This document shows, piece by piece, positions 17,323 through 26,537 of a stretch of DNA of 64,000 bases. The stretch's first letter is position 1; each line of letters starts with the position of its first letter. Under the pieces are notes generated by a model that saw only the letters and a list, made by a program, of their open reading frames with translations, made no database searches and was not told the origin of the DNA. Made by a program: the position numbers and the translations under genes. This stretch comes from UKL13-2 sp038206765 (GTDB lineage: Bacteria; Pseudomonadota; Gammaproteobacteria; Burkholderiales; Usitatibacteraceae), in the NCBI GenBank assembly GCA_038206765.1, contig JBBRAM010000014.1:1-64000 (forward strand), written 5' to 3'.

Positions 17323-17409
17323 CGAGATAGTCTAAACACTAGGCCCAGAGCGGATTTTGAGTCGTTGTTGTCTCAAATCCCGCTCCAATGCTTGTGTTTT
17401 TAAAATAAA

Positions 17410-17610
17410 TTAGTGCCCATGCATCACAGGGCCAACCAATTTATAGACCGTGCCGCAATAAGGGCATTTTGCCTCGCCCGTCGCGGTGACATCGATAAAC
17501 ACACGCGGATGGTTGTTCCAAAGCTTCATCGAGGGCATCGGGCAATGCAGCGGCAGATCGGCGGCGGTGACGACGATTTGCTGCTGGTTTAATTCGCTGG
17601 GTTGGGTCAT
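17410..17610 (-). CDS. Small zinc-finger protein (zf-CHCC)
   Basis: The 66-residue protein has the CHCC zinc site: Cys23, His34, Cys49 and Cys52 (PLHCPM...NHPRVF...KCPYCGTVY). This family is related to the mitochondrial complex I accessory subunit NDUFS6; bacterial members are small and usually uncharacterised. It sits between ilvE and waaF, 48 bp after ilvE, and is probably co-transcribed with them. Confidence 0.9.
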   Translation of the reverse strand: MTQPSELNQQQIVVTAADLPLHCPMPSMKLWNNHPRVFIDVTATGEAKCPYCGTVYKLVGPVMHGH

Positions 17611-17658
17611 GTCTAGGCTTTCAATGAAAATTCTGCGGCGTGGTTCTTCGTCCGAGTT

Positions 17659-18591
17659 TCAATTTACGGGCGTGAGCCAATGATGATATTTCGGGTTACG
17701 GCCGTTCACAATGTCAAAAAACGCGCTCTGCAATTTTTTGGTAATCGGTCCACGAGTGCCTTCACCAATGACGCGCCCATCGAGCTCACGGATCGGCGTC
17801 ACTTCCGCCGCTGTGCCGGTAAAAAATGCCTCGTCGGCAATGTAAACATCGTCACGCGTAATCTTGCGCGTTTCAAATGGGATGCCATGCTCTTCGCACA
17901 GCAATTGAATAGAGCGCCAGGTAATGCCGTCCAATGCCGAAGTGAGCTCTGGCGTGGCGACTTTGCCGTCGCGAACGATGAATAGATTTTCGCCCGCACC
18001 TTCGGCCACATAGCCATCAGTATCGAGCAGCAGCGCCTCATCGTAGCCGTGGTCAACGGCTTCGTTATTGGCCAAAATCGAATTTGCGTAAGTTGAGGCT
18101 ACCTTCGCGCGCGGCATAGTCACGTTCACATGGTGGCGTGCATACGACGAGGTTTTAACGCGAATACCATTGGTTAATCCATCTTCGCCTAGGTACGCGC
18201 CCCATGGCCATGCGGCAATTGCGATATGCACCTTGCTGCCTTTGGGTGAGACGCCCATTTTCTCCGAGCCGTAAAACGCAAGCGGACGGAGGTAACAGCT
18301 TTCCAAATTATTTTCGCGCACTACTTGGCGCTGCGCTTCCATGATTTCGTCTTTCGAATAAGGCATCGCCATTTGGTAAATTTTGGCGGAATTAAAGAGC
18401 CGCGTTGTGTGTTCCTTCAAGCGAAAAATGGCGGTACCCAAATTTGGCGCCTCGGTTTTGTAGGCGCGAACGCCCTCGAAAACGGCTAACCCATAGTGCA
18501 GTGAGTGCGTTAGCACATGGGTATTGGCATCGCGCCACGGCACCATTTTGCCGTCATACCATATCAGGCCATCGCGATCAGACATTGACAT
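17659..18591 (-). CDS. ilvE: Branched-chain amino acid aminotransferase
   Basis: The 310-residue protein is a fold-type IV PLP aminotransferase. The PLP lysine is about Lys163 in PRAKVASTYAN, followed by the YDEALLLDTDGYVAEGAGEN motif and a LDGITWRS segment. It catalyses the last step of isoleucine, leucine and valine synthesis and the first step of their breakdown. The ATG at 18591 has AGGAGC upstream. First gene of the ilvE - zinc finger - waaF unit. Its length is normal for the family. Confidence 0.95.
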   Translation of the reverse strand: MSMSDRDGLIWYDGKMVPWRDANTHVLTHSLHYGLAVFEGVRAYKTEAPNLGTAIFRLKEHTTRLFNSAKIYQMAMPYSKDEIMEAQRQVVRENNLESCYLRPLAFYGSEKMGVSPKGSKVHIAIAAWPWGAYLGEDGLTNGIRVKTSSYARHHVNVTMPRAKVASTYANSILANNEAVDHGYDEALLLDTDGYVAEGAGENLFIVRDGKVATPELTSALDGITWRSIQLLCEEHGIPFETRKITRDDVYIADEAFFTGTAAEVTPIRELDGRVIGEGTRGPITKKLQSAFFDIVNGRNPKYHHWLTPVN

Positions 18592-19345
18592 ATTCTTGCT
18601 CCTGAAAAACTAAAAATGCGCAGCTTTGAAACACCTAATTCAACGCTGAACATTGTTGAATGGTTTATCGCAGGATGAATCAACTTACTATCAGCATTTT
18701 AGCGCAAGAACGCGTTTGATTATGATGCGCGCCGGGGCAAAACAAAGTCCAAGTTCGCCAGCGCCAGTTTTATAGACGGAAATGCGTTGAGTGGACCTAC
18801 CTAGCAATTGTTTGGGCCGCAGATGAAACGCAGCTTTTAAGCAGCGTTTGAGATACTCAGAAATGGTAAAAGTGAGATAAAGAGGGAACGCTAACAATGG
18901 AAAGCTAAAAATGGAAAGTAAAAAAGGGAAAGCTAACAATGGAAAGAGAAACCATAGCCATTGGCGCTATTATTGGCTACATGTCTGCGTGTTTTTGCGT
19001 CAAAATCGTTAAAGCCATGCGTTAACAACGTAAAATTAAATAGCATTTAATTGATTTTATTCCTGAAAAATCATAGACTTTGCTCAAGTTTCGGAAAGGT
19101 TTCTTAAAAGTCCATTTTAAGTTATTATAAACATGAGGTTTTATAGTTTTAAAAGAAGTGCGCTACTAGCACAGTACTAGCAGGACGGCGGGGCGAGAGC
19201 GTTCGCAATTGGAAAAGCATCAGCAAGCGTTATTAGGTGTTTGCGGGTTCTTCGATGTAGTAAATACCTTAAACAAGGTCTTGCAGCTCGCCCAAAGAGA
19301 TGTGAAGCTGGTACGATTAAAACAAAACAGGTTGCGGGAGGCAGC
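18592..19345. other. Long divergent gap between ilvE and the PP2C gene
   Basis: This 754-bp region holds a 14-bp tandem array (18885-18954), an AT-rich stretch at about 19010-19160 likely to carry the promoter of the rightward cluster, and a small perfect inverted repeat CTTAAAA-GTCCA-TTTTAAG at 19103-19121 that could be an operator or RNA hairpin. The open frames crossing it are short and have no protein-like pattern. Confidence 0.6.
18885..18954. repeat. 14-bp tandem array, 5 copies
   Basis: Unit GGAAAGCTAACAAT repeated five times without gaps; the first, second and fourth copies differ by one or two bases at most, the third and fifth more. Non-coding. Confidence 0.85.
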
Positions 19346-20167
19346 GTGGCAATTATAAATGCCCTACAAATTGTTAGCGTCACTGACCCAGGGCGGGTCA
19401 GAGGACACAATGAGGATTGTGTAGAGTCGCGCCCTGAAATCGGCATTGTTGTGCTGGCTGACGGTATGGGCGGATATAACGCTGGCGAAGTCGCTAGCGG
19501 CATGGCAACTTCATTGATTGCTGCAGGGCTGGCGAATGGCTGGGTTAAGCCATTGCTAAAAGGAAAAAATCGCGAACAAGTTTCGGCTTATTCGCAAGAG
19601 TTGCTGAAGGCAGAGGTTGCAAAGGCGAATCATGCCATTTTTGAAGCCTCGCAAAAAGACCCGCAGTGTGCCGGCATGGGAACAACGTTGGTAGCGTGTT
19701 TGTTTTACGACAATTTTTTGACGGTTGGTCATATCGGCGATTCAAGGCTCTACCGCATGAGACAGGATGCGTTGGAGCAAGTCACGAGAGACCATTCGCT
19801 GCTGCAAGAGCAAATAGATTCGGGTTTGATCAGTAAAGAGGACGCACGCTCATCCCATAACAAGAACTTGGTCACACGTGCGGTTGGGATTGACCCGGAG
19901 GTCGAGACTGAGGTAAATAGCTATGAAGTGCTGGAGGGCGATATTTATTTGCTCTGCTCCGACGGCTTGAACGACATGATCGAGGATGAAGAAATTCAAA
20001 TGACCTTAATCGCACTTCGTTCAAATCTAGATTTAACCGCGCAGCAATTGGTGCAAGCGGCCAATGATGCAGGCGGGCGCGACAATATTTCGGTTATGTT
20101 GATTAAAGTGGTAAGCGGGTTTGGTGTTGAGCGCGGCTTTTGGGCGCGCGTCAAATCTTGGTTTTAA
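19346..20167 (+). CDS. PP2C-family serine/threonine protein phosphatase
   Basis: Read from the GTG at 19346 (GGGAGG 4 nt upstream), the protein has 273 residues with all PP2C metal motifs: RGHNED (19-24), DGMGG (39-43), GDSRLY (131-136), CSDGLND (204-210) and GGRDNIS (243-249). It removes phosphate from Ser/Thr of partner proteins. Upstream in-frame codons give an unsupported extension to a TTG at 19241. The next gene is an FHA protein, whose domains read phosphothreonine, so the two probably act together. No serine/threonine kinase gene is in the window. First gene of a rightward cluster leading to a pilus-type ATPase. Confidence 0.9.
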   Translation: MAIINALQIVSVTDPGRVRGHNEDCVESRPEIGIVVLADGMGGYNAGEVASGMATSLIAAGLANGWVKPLLKGKNREQVSAYSQELLKAEVAKANHAIFEASQKDPQCAGMGTTLVACLFYDNFLTVGHIGDSRLYRMRQDALEQVTRDHSLLQEQIDSGLISKEDARSSHNKNLVTRAVGIDPEVETEVNSYEVLEGDIYLLCSDGLNDMIEDEEIQMTLIALRSNLDLTAQQLVQAANDAGGRDNISVMLIKVVSGFGVERGFWARVKSWF

Positions 20168-20258
20168 TGGACTCTCTTCTGCTAAAAATAGCAGCAAATT
20201 GTTTTTACAATCCTTGTGCAACATATACGAGCGACAGTAATTTTTTAGGGCTATAGCC

Positions 20259-21056
20259 ATGGCAAAACTTATCTTGAGTGTCGATGGAACCGTGTTGAAG
20301 GAAATTTCGCTCAACAAAGAGCGAACCACTCTCGGCCGCAAACCGCATAACGATATCCAAGTGGATAATCTTGCGGTGTCGGGCGAGCACGCCGCGATCA
20401 TCACCATTCTCAACGATTCATTTATTGAAGATTTAAATTCAACCAATGGCACCTTGGTAAACGGCAAACCTATTAAAAAGCATTTCCTGCAAAACAATGA
20501 TGTCATTGAAGTCGGCAAGCACAAGCTGAAGTACTTCAACGATGCGCCAGTACAAGCGAGCGAGCAAGACTTCGAAAAAACGATGATTATCCGTAAGGCG
20601 CCGGCGCAATCAGCCATGTCTAATCCTGCACCTGCACCGGTCTCGGCACCCATCGTAACGCCGGCCGCAAGTCCGGCAGCGCCCCATGCTGCGAGCATGG
20701 CGGATACGCAAACAAATATGAAGCCGTTAGTTATGCCTGCGGCGCCGGTTGCACCTGCTGCTCAGGTCGCGGCAATGGGGCAGCCCGGCGCTAAGGAGGC
20801 CGCCATCCAAGTGTTGTCAGGTGCGGCGGCAGGTCGATCACTCGATTTGACAAAGAATCTAACCACGATCGGCAAACCCGGCGTTCAAGTTGCTGTCATT
20901 ACCCGTCGCCCGAACGGGTTCTTCATTACCCATGTCGAAGGCGCAAACTTCCCGACCATCAACGGCAAGCAATTAGGTGGCCAGGCACAGCAACTTGCAG
21001 ATCATGATTTGATCGAAATTGCCGGGGTGAAAATGGAATTTTTCTATAAGCCATAA
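20259..21056 (+). CDS. Double FHA-domain protein
   Basis: The 265-residue protein has a canonical FHA domain at about 20-95 (GR at 26-27, SGEH at 41-44, NSTNGT at 60-65), an Ala/Pro-rich linker (about 110-175), and a second, degenerate FHA-like domain at about 180-265 with TIGKPG and TINGKQLGG but lacking the phosphothreonine-binding Arg/Ser set. FHA domains bind phosphothreonine peptides. A FEKTMIIRK sequence just after the first domain (Thr108) resembles a phosphorylation site that such domains can bind in cis. The ribosome site is AGGGCT. It lies 91 bp after the PP2C gene. Confidence 0.85.
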   Translation: MAKLILSVDGTVLKEISLNKERTTLGRKPHNDIQVDNLAVSGEHAAIITILNDSFIEDLNSTNGTLVNGKPIKKHFLQNNDVIEVGKHKLKYFNDAPVQASEQDFEKTMIIRKAPAQSAMSNPAPAPVSAPIVTPAASPAAPHAASMADTQTNMKPLVMPAAPVAPAAQVAAMGQPGAKEAAIQVLSGAAAGRSLDLTKNLTTIGKPGVQVAVITRRPNGFFITHVEGANFPTINGKQLGGQAQQLADHDLIEIAGVKMEFFYKP

Positions 21057-21127
21057 TTGCAAGGCCGTTGCGTACTTTAACGCCAATCCGTTCAACATCA
21101 CCCCGACACGCTCCCGGTTAGCTCGTC

Positions 21128-21892
21128 ATGTTGATTAAAGTTCTCGGGTGCAGTGGCGGTATTGGCGGCGCGTTGCGTACCACCGCCTTTCTGGTCGACG
21201 ATGATATTTTGATCGATGCTGGAACGGGGGTTGGCGACCTTTCCATCGAGCAATTGGCGACAATTGATCATATATTCGTCACCCATTCCCATCTCGATCA
21301 CATTACCAGCATTCCTTTTTTAGTCGATACGGTTTGCTGGATGCGCGATAAACCCGTGACCCTTCATGGAACGGCAGAAACATTGCAAATTTTAAAAGAC
21401 CATATTTTCAATTGGAAAATATGGCCGGATTTTTCACAAATACCGACGCCCGAAAAGCCGTTCATGATTTTTCGCGAACTAATGGTCAATGTTGAAGTCG
21501 ATATTCATGGGCGAAAAATTACCGCAATTCCGGCAAACCATGTTGTGCCGGCGGTGGGGTATTTAGTGGATAGTGGAGAAAATAGCCTGCTGTTCAGCGG
21601 CGACACGACCGTTAACCAAGCTTTGTGGGACACTGCTAACGCCACAGATAACCTAAAATATATCGTAATTGAAACCGCTTTTTCAAATAAAGAGCGCGAC
21701 CTTGCAGTGGTTTCCAAGCATTTATGTCCTGATATGCTGGCAGACGAGCTGGCCAATTTAACCAAGCGGGTTGAAATTTTTATTAGCCATCTCAAGCCGG
21801 GTGAAGTGCAGTTGACGATGAGGGAGATCGAATATGCGGCTGCAAAATGGATGCCACAGATGTTGGAAAACGGGCAAGAGTTCAGGCTGTAG
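21128..21892 (+). CDS. Metallo-beta-lactamase-fold phosphodiesterase-like protein
   Basis: The 254-residue protein keeps the metal ligands of the metallo-beta-lactamase superfamily: THSHLDH (52-58), a later NHVVPAVGYLVD histidine, SGDTT aspartate and ISHLKPGE histidine. The layout, starting directly at the fold and with an inserted VDTVCWMRDKPV helix, resembles class II cyclic-nucleotide phosphodiesterases (CpdP/PDE1 group), so cAMP or cGMP hydrolysis is a reasonable guess. RNase Z-like or other phosphodiesterase roles are not excluded. It is the third gene of the PP2C-FHA cluster. Confidence 0.75.
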   Translation: MLIKVLGCSGGIGGALRTTAFLVDDDILIDAGTGVGDLSIEQLATIDHIFVTHSHLDHITSIPFLVDTVCWMRDKPVTLHGTAETLQILKDHIFNWKIWPDFSQIPTPEKPFMIFRELMVNVEVDIHGRKITAIPANHVVPAVGYLVDSGENSLLFSGDTTVNQALWDTANATDNLKYIVIETAFSNKERDLAVVSKHLCPDMLADELANLTKRVEIFISHLKPGEVQLTMREIEYAAAKWMPQMLENGQEFRL

Positions 21893-22024
21893 AATAGCGT
21901 TTTATTGTTGTAAGCGATTTAAGTAATCAAACAAACGTGAACAAACAAACACGCTCCGCAGGCGCATTTATGTGAGTTTTGGCCTGTGAGCGCCAATTAG
22001 CTTCGTCAATTGAGTGGGTGCGTT

Positions 22025-24397
22025 ATGAGTGCAGTTTTGGATTCCAAAGTGGGTAATTCGCCTAAAGATTCGGACATGTCGTCGAAGCTTGCGTTCTCGA
22101 AAAAGCTACAAGCCGTCACGAACCGAATTCACTCCACCACCAACATTGACGAGATCATGTTGGATGTAACGCGCGATATTTGCCAGTTGTTTGACGCGGA
22201 TCGCCTGACGATTTACACGCTGTCCGAAGACGGGCAGTCGATTGTTTCCAAAGTGAAATCGGGGCTCAACTCATTTAAAGACATCAAGCTACCGCTGTCT
22301 GAAAGTTCTATTGCCGGCTGTTGCGCGCTCAACAAACGTTTCATGAATATCAACGATGTCTACGATGACGCCGAGCTAAAAAGTTATTCACCAAATCTCG
22401 CCTTCTTAAAAGCAGTCGACCAGCGTACCGGCTACCGCACTAAGCAAATGATGGTAGCCACAATTTTGGGCGGCGAAAGTGGCAATGATTTATTGGGCGT
22501 AATTCAGGTGATCAACCACTTGCCTGGTACCCCGTTCCCGCAGCTTGCCGAAGAAGGCCTCAACGAGCTGGCTAAAACGCTGGCGATTGCGTTCCGGGTT
22601 CGCCAACAGGTTCCCGGACAAATCAAATCCAAATTCGAATATTTGGTGGTTGATAATGTTATTTCGGAAGGTGAGCTGGAGCTGGCAACCCGAACCGCGC
22701 GCCGCAAAAATAAAAATGTTGAAGATATTCTGACCGATGAATTTCAAGTGCAACCCGCGGCGATTGGTGCGGCGCTCGCTAAATTTTTTGGCGTGGAATA
22801 CGAGCCCTACAAATCGGATCGTATCAAGCCGATTGATTTACTTAAAAACCTCAAAAAAGACTACGTTGAAGCCAATAACTGGCTGCCCATCGAAGACAGT
22901 AAAGCAGGTTTGATTGTAATGACGACGGATCCCGAGCGCGTTAAAAGCTCGAGGATGGTGGAAAACATTTTCCCGCGTTTAAAGCCAGTCTTTAAGGTTT
23001 GTACATCGCGCGATCTAACGCTCACGTTGGCGCAATTTTTTGGTGCGGATGGGGGCGGATCAGATGATATTGGCGACCTGCTATCCAACCTCGATGATGA
23101 AAGCGAATCAGGAGATATTGGCGGCGATGAAGTCTCTGCCGCAGCCGACAATGAGTTGGTTAAGCTCGTCAATAAAATTATTGTCGACGCCTATAACCAA
23201 GGCGCGTCGGATATCCATATCGAGCCGATGCCCGGAAAAGGCAAAACCGGTGTGCGCTTCCGCAAGGACGGCACCTTGGCAACTTATATTGAGGTTCCGT
23301 CAAGTTATCGAAATGCGCTGACTGCACGCTTAAAAGTTATGTGTGACCTGGATATTTCCGAAAAGCGCAAACCGCAAGACGGCAAGATCAAATTCAAAAA
23401 ATACGGCCCACTCGACATCGAGCTGCGCGTAGCGACCATCCCAACCGCCGGTGGTGTTGAAGATGTGGTCATGCGTATTTTGGCCGCGGGCGAGCCCATT
23501 CCGTTGGATAAGCTCGGCCTGACAACGAATAACAAAAATAATCTGGTTAAGGCGGTTTCAAAACCTTATGGATTGTTCTTTGTCTGCGGGCCCACAGGCT
23601 CCGGTAAAACGACTACTCTGCACTCGGTACTGGGTAGTTTGAACACGCCGGACACCAAAATTTGGACGGCTGAAGATCCGGTTGAGATTACGCAAAAGGG
23701 CTTGCGTCAGGTGCAGGTTAATAAAAAGGTAATCGATTTCCCAACGGTGATGAAGGCGTTTTTGCGCGCTGATCCGGACATCATTATGGTCGGTGAGATG
23801 CGCGACGCCGAGACTACCCACATCGGTATTGAAGCATCGCTGACCGGACACTTGGTATTCGCCACTCTGCATACCAACTCAGCACCTGAAGCGATTACCC
23901 GTTTGCTTGATATGGGGATGGACCCGTTTAACTTTGCCGATGCGCTGATCGGCATCTTGGCGCAGCGCCTCGCCAAACGTCTCTGCAAATGCAAAGAAGC
24001 CTACACGCCTGACTCTGAAGAGCTAAAAAACTTCATGAATGAGTACACCAGCGACTTGCGGCAGACCGAGCCTTGGAAAAAAGACCCTCAGGGTGAGGCA
24101 AAGAAACTCTACGATTATTGGCTCAAAGAATACGGCAAGGATGGCAAGCTGACGTTCTTCCGCGCCAAAGGCTGTGATACGTGTGGCGGCACGGGGTACA
24201 AGGGACGAGTTGGCTTACATGAGCTGATGGTGGCCAGTGAGGCCGTCAAGAAACAAGTGCAAGAACGGGCCCGGGTAGCCGATATTTTTGTTAAGTCCGT
24301 TGAGGAAGGCATGTCCACACTCAAAATGGACGGGATGGAAAAAGTCATGATGGGCGTGACTGACATGAAGCAGGTTAGGGCGGTTGCTATTAAATAA
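22025..24397 (+). CDS. GAF-domain PilB/GspE-type secretion ATPase
   Basis: From the ATG at 22025 (a TTG at 22010 is less likely) the protein has 790 residues. It has three parts: an N-terminal GAF domain (about 20-190), a GspE_N-like domain (about 200-265, FEYLVVDNVISEGELELA), and a type II/IV secretion ATPase core with Walker A GPTGSGKTTTLHS near 521, DPDIIMVGEMRD Walker B near 585, and a C-terminal cysteine pair CDTCGGTGYKGR matching the zinc finger of PilB/GspE. Such ATPases drive pilus assembly. Fusion of a small-molecule-sensing GAF domain to this ATPase is unusual. Its stop overlaps the next ATG by one base (TAATG). Confidence 0.88.
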   Translation: MSAVLDSKVGNSPKDSDMSSKLAFSKKLQAVTNRIHSTTNIDEIMLDVTRDICQLFDADRLTIYTLSEDGQSIVSKVKSGLNSFKDIKLPLSESSIAGCCALNKRFMNINDVYDDAELKSYSPNLAFLKAVDQRTGYRTKQMMVATILGGESGNDLLGVIQVINHLPGTPFPQLAEEGLNELAKTLAIAFRVRQQVPGQIKSKFEYLVVDNVISEGELELATRTARRKNKNVEDILTDEFQVQPAAIGAALAKFFGVEYEPYKSDRIKPIDLLKNLKKDYVEANNWLPIEDSKAGLIVMTTDPERVKSSRMVENIFPRLKPVFKVCTSRDLTLTLAQFFGADGGGSDDIGDLLSNLDDESESGDIGGDEVSAAADNELVKLVNKIIVDAYNQGASDIHIEPMPGKGKTGVRFRKDGTLATYIEVPSSYRNALTARLKVMCDLDISEKRKPQDGKIKFKKYGPLDIELRVATIPTAGGVEDVVMRILAAGEPIPLDKLGLTTNNKNNLVKAVSKPYGLFFVCGPTGSGKTTTLHSVLGSLNTPDTKIWTAEDPVEITQKGLRQVQVNKKVIDFPTVMKAFLRADPDIIMVGEMRDAETTHIGIEASLTGHLVFATLHTNSAPEAITRLLDMGMDPFNFADALIGILAQRLAKRLCKCKEAYTPDSEELKNFMNEYTSDLRQTEPWKKDPQGEAKKLYDYWLKEYGKDGKLTFFRAKGCDTCGGTGYKGRVGLHELMVASEAVKKQVQERARVADIFVKSVEEGMSTLKMDGMEKVMMGVTDMKQVRAVAIK

Positions 24398-26118
24398 TGG
24401 CTTTCACTCCGACCACCGCGCAGGCTGGCGCGCCCCATAAAAAGGGCGTAACCGACGCTAGTACCGGAAGCGCGACCGGCGGTTCGCTGGCTGCGCCAAT
24501 CATTCATGGGCGGCTCGTCACATCACTCCAGTATCTCAATGAGGTCGGCGTAGCACTTTCACAGCAGCGGGACATCAACCGCTTGCTTGAAATGATCCTG
24601 GTCGCCGCTAAAAATATCACTCACGCCGATGGCGGCACGTTATACCGTGTAGTAGATGACGCGCTCAAATTTGAAATTGTCTTAAACGACAGTCTCGGCA
24701 TCAAGATGGGCGGTACCTCCGGCAACGAGATTCCGTTTTACCCTATCCCGCTGCATCAGGACGACGGTGAAAAGAACACCTCCATGGTGGCGGCCTACGC
24801 CGCGATCAACGATGAAACCGTCAATATTGCCGATGCTTATACGGCAGATGGGTTTGATTTTTCCGGTACCAGAAATTTTGACCATAAAACCGGCTATCAC
24901 TCGACATCGTTTTTAACCATTCCGATGAAGAACCACGAGGGCGAAATCATCGGCGTGTTGCAATTGCTCAACGCGCAAACGGATGCCAAGGAAGTGGTGC
25001 CCTTCACGCTGGAGGACCAGCGGTTGGCTGAATCACTCGCCTCACAAGCGGCGATTGCCTTGACCAACCGAATGTTGATTGGTCAGCTCGAAATGTTATT
25101 TGAATCATTAATTCAACTCATCAACACGGCTATCGACGAGAAATCGCCCTACACCGGCGGCCACTGCGAGCGCGTGCCGACGCTCACCATGATGCTCGCC
25201 GAGGCGGCCGCGCAGTCAAAAACGGGGCCGCTGGCAGATTTTAAGATGACCGACAAAGACCGGTATGAGCTAAAAATCGCCGGGCTGCTGCACGACTGCG
25301 GCAAAATCACCACGCCGGTGCATGTGGTTGATAAAGCCACCAAGCTGGAGACGATTTTTGATCGTATTCAGTTTATCGCGCAACGGTTTGAAATCCTGAA
25401 GCGCGATGCCGAGCTTCAAATGCTGCGCACAGGCGTTTCCGCGCATGCGGCGGACAATGAGGCGCCGGCACGACAAGCGAAAATTGAATATGAAACCAAG
25501 ATTCGCCAGCTTGATGATGATCGTGAGTTTCTCAAACGCATGAATATCGGCGGTGAACGCATGAGTGCTGAGGATCAAGGCCGCGTCAATCGTATCGCGG
25601 CTTACCCATTTCGGAACGAGAGCGGTGCGCTAACAACTTTCCTCAGTGATGAGGAAAAAGACAATCTCAACATCACCTACGGCACGTTGATGCCCGCCGA
25701 GCGGGAGATCATTAACCATCATATTATGGCGACCATCAATATGCTCGAGGCGTTGCCGTGGCCTAAGCATCTCAAAAACGTACCGGAATACGCAGGCGGC
25801 CACCATGAACGTATGGATGGCAAGGGTTACCCACGCGGCCTCACCGGCGCGCAAATGAGCATCCAAGCCCGCATTATGGGCATCGCTGATATATTTGAAG
25901 CACTCACTGCCAAAGATCGCCCCTACAAGCCCGGCAAGACCCTTAGCGAATCGCTGCATATACTTGGCAAGTTCAAACTTAACGGGCATATTGACCCCGA
26001 TTTGTTTGATGTGTTTGTGCGAGAGCGCGTTTATTTGAAATATGCCGAACAGTTCTTGGATGCGGCGCAGGTAGATGTGGTGAACCATGCCAATATTCCG
26101 GGGTTTGAGTCAGCTTGA
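24397..26118 (+). CDS. GAF and HD-GYP domain protein (predicted c-di-GMP phosphodiesterase)
   Basis: The 573-residue protein has a GAF domain (about 25-215) and an HD-GYP domain with LLHDCGK near 297, the HHERMDGKGYPRGL motif near 468-482, and DIFEALTAKDRPYK after it. HD-GYP enzymes hydrolyse cyclic di-GMP. A charged, coiled-coil-like insertion (about 330-400) follows the HD motif. It is translationally coupled to the GAF-ATPase before it, so both probably sense related ligands and act on the same pilus machine. No receiver or membrane segment is present, so it is expected in the cytoplasm. Confidence 0.9.
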   Translation: MAFTPTTAQAGAPHKKGVTDASTGSATGGSLAAPIIHGRLVTSLQYLNEVGVALSQQRDINRLLEMILVAAKNITHADGGTLYRVVDDALKFEIVLNDSLGIKMGGTSGNEIPFYPIPLHQDDGEKNTSMVAAYAAINDETVNIADAYTADGFDFSGTRNFDHKTGYHSTSFLTIPMKNHEGEIIGVLQLLNAQTDAKEVVPFTLEDQRLAESLASQAAIALTNRMLIGQLEMLFESLIQLINTAIDEKSPYTGGHCERVPTLTMMLAEAAAQSKTGPLADFKMTDKDRYELKIAGLLHDCGKITTPVHVVDKATKLETIFDRIQFIAQRFEILKRDAELQMLRTGVSAHAADNEAPARQAKIEYETKIRQLDDDREFLKRMNIGGERMSAEDQGRVNRIAAYPFRNESGALTTFLSDEEKDNLNITYGTLMPAEREIINHHIMATINMLEALPWPKHLKNVPEYAGGHHERMDGKGYPRGLTGAQMSIQARIMGIADIFEALTAKDRPYKPGKTLSESLHILGKFKLNGHIDPDLFDVFVRERVYLKYAEQFLDAAQVDVVNHANIPGFESA

Positions 26119-26537
26119 CCCCAGTGGTCAAAAAAGCAACCCCAACCACCAAACCTGCCGAAAATTGTCACTATGTGCGCTTTAGCTGCGTTGCGTTTTC
26201 ATAGCCGCACCGTTTCCGCGTAGGACAAAGTTGCCGCGAATGTAGTGTGCCTGTCGCAAGGAAGCGACAATGTGCACTACCGCACAACATCAGTGGGATA
26301 AAAAACAACTGGCACACCCAACACTTGCTACCAATATAGTGCAAGTATCTGAATATAAACATATAAAAATGCCAGTAACATTTGTTTTCAATCTAACCGC
26401 CCGAATTGGCCCAAGTGGCTCCAAATGTTTTTAAGGTTGGCACAGCGGTTGCATATAAAGAAGTGCAGCAGTAGCCCTAAACCGTAACAACCCTTTTTTG
26501 CAGCAGATTCAAACCAACCCCCCAACAGGAGAACACA
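26119..26537. other. Regulatory gap upstream of the pilin genes
   Basis: This 419-bp stretch holds the sigma-54 promoter of the first pilin (26437-26453) and, at 26242-26280, an imperfect hairpin with two 6-bp arms (GTAGTG/CACTAC outside, TGTCGC/GCGACA inside, loop AAGGAA). The hairpin has no T-run, so it is not a simple terminator; a REP-like palindrome or protein-binding site is possible. A small palindrome TTGACC-CCAGT-GGTCAA overlaps the end of the HD-GYP gene. Confidence 0.6.
26437..26453 (+). promoter_or_regulatory. Sigma-54 promoter of the first pilin gene
   Basis: TTGGCACAGCGGTTGCA matches the sigma-54 consensus (TGGCAC, five bases, TTGCA) exactly in the invariant GG and GC positions. 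It ends about 85 bp before the pilin ATG, a usual distance for pilA genes controlled by PilS/PilR. No pilSR genes are in the window. Confidence 0.85.

Noticed and set aside
20033..20698. 221-codon leftward frame opposite the PP2C and FHA genes
   Set aside because: It is antisense to two well-supported genes and spans their boundary; it has no protein-like features.
26113..26131. Terminator after the HD-GYP gene (TTGACC-CCAGT-GGTCAA)
   Set aside because: The palindrome is followed by A-run, not T-run, on the coding strand, so it does not fit an intrinsic terminator.
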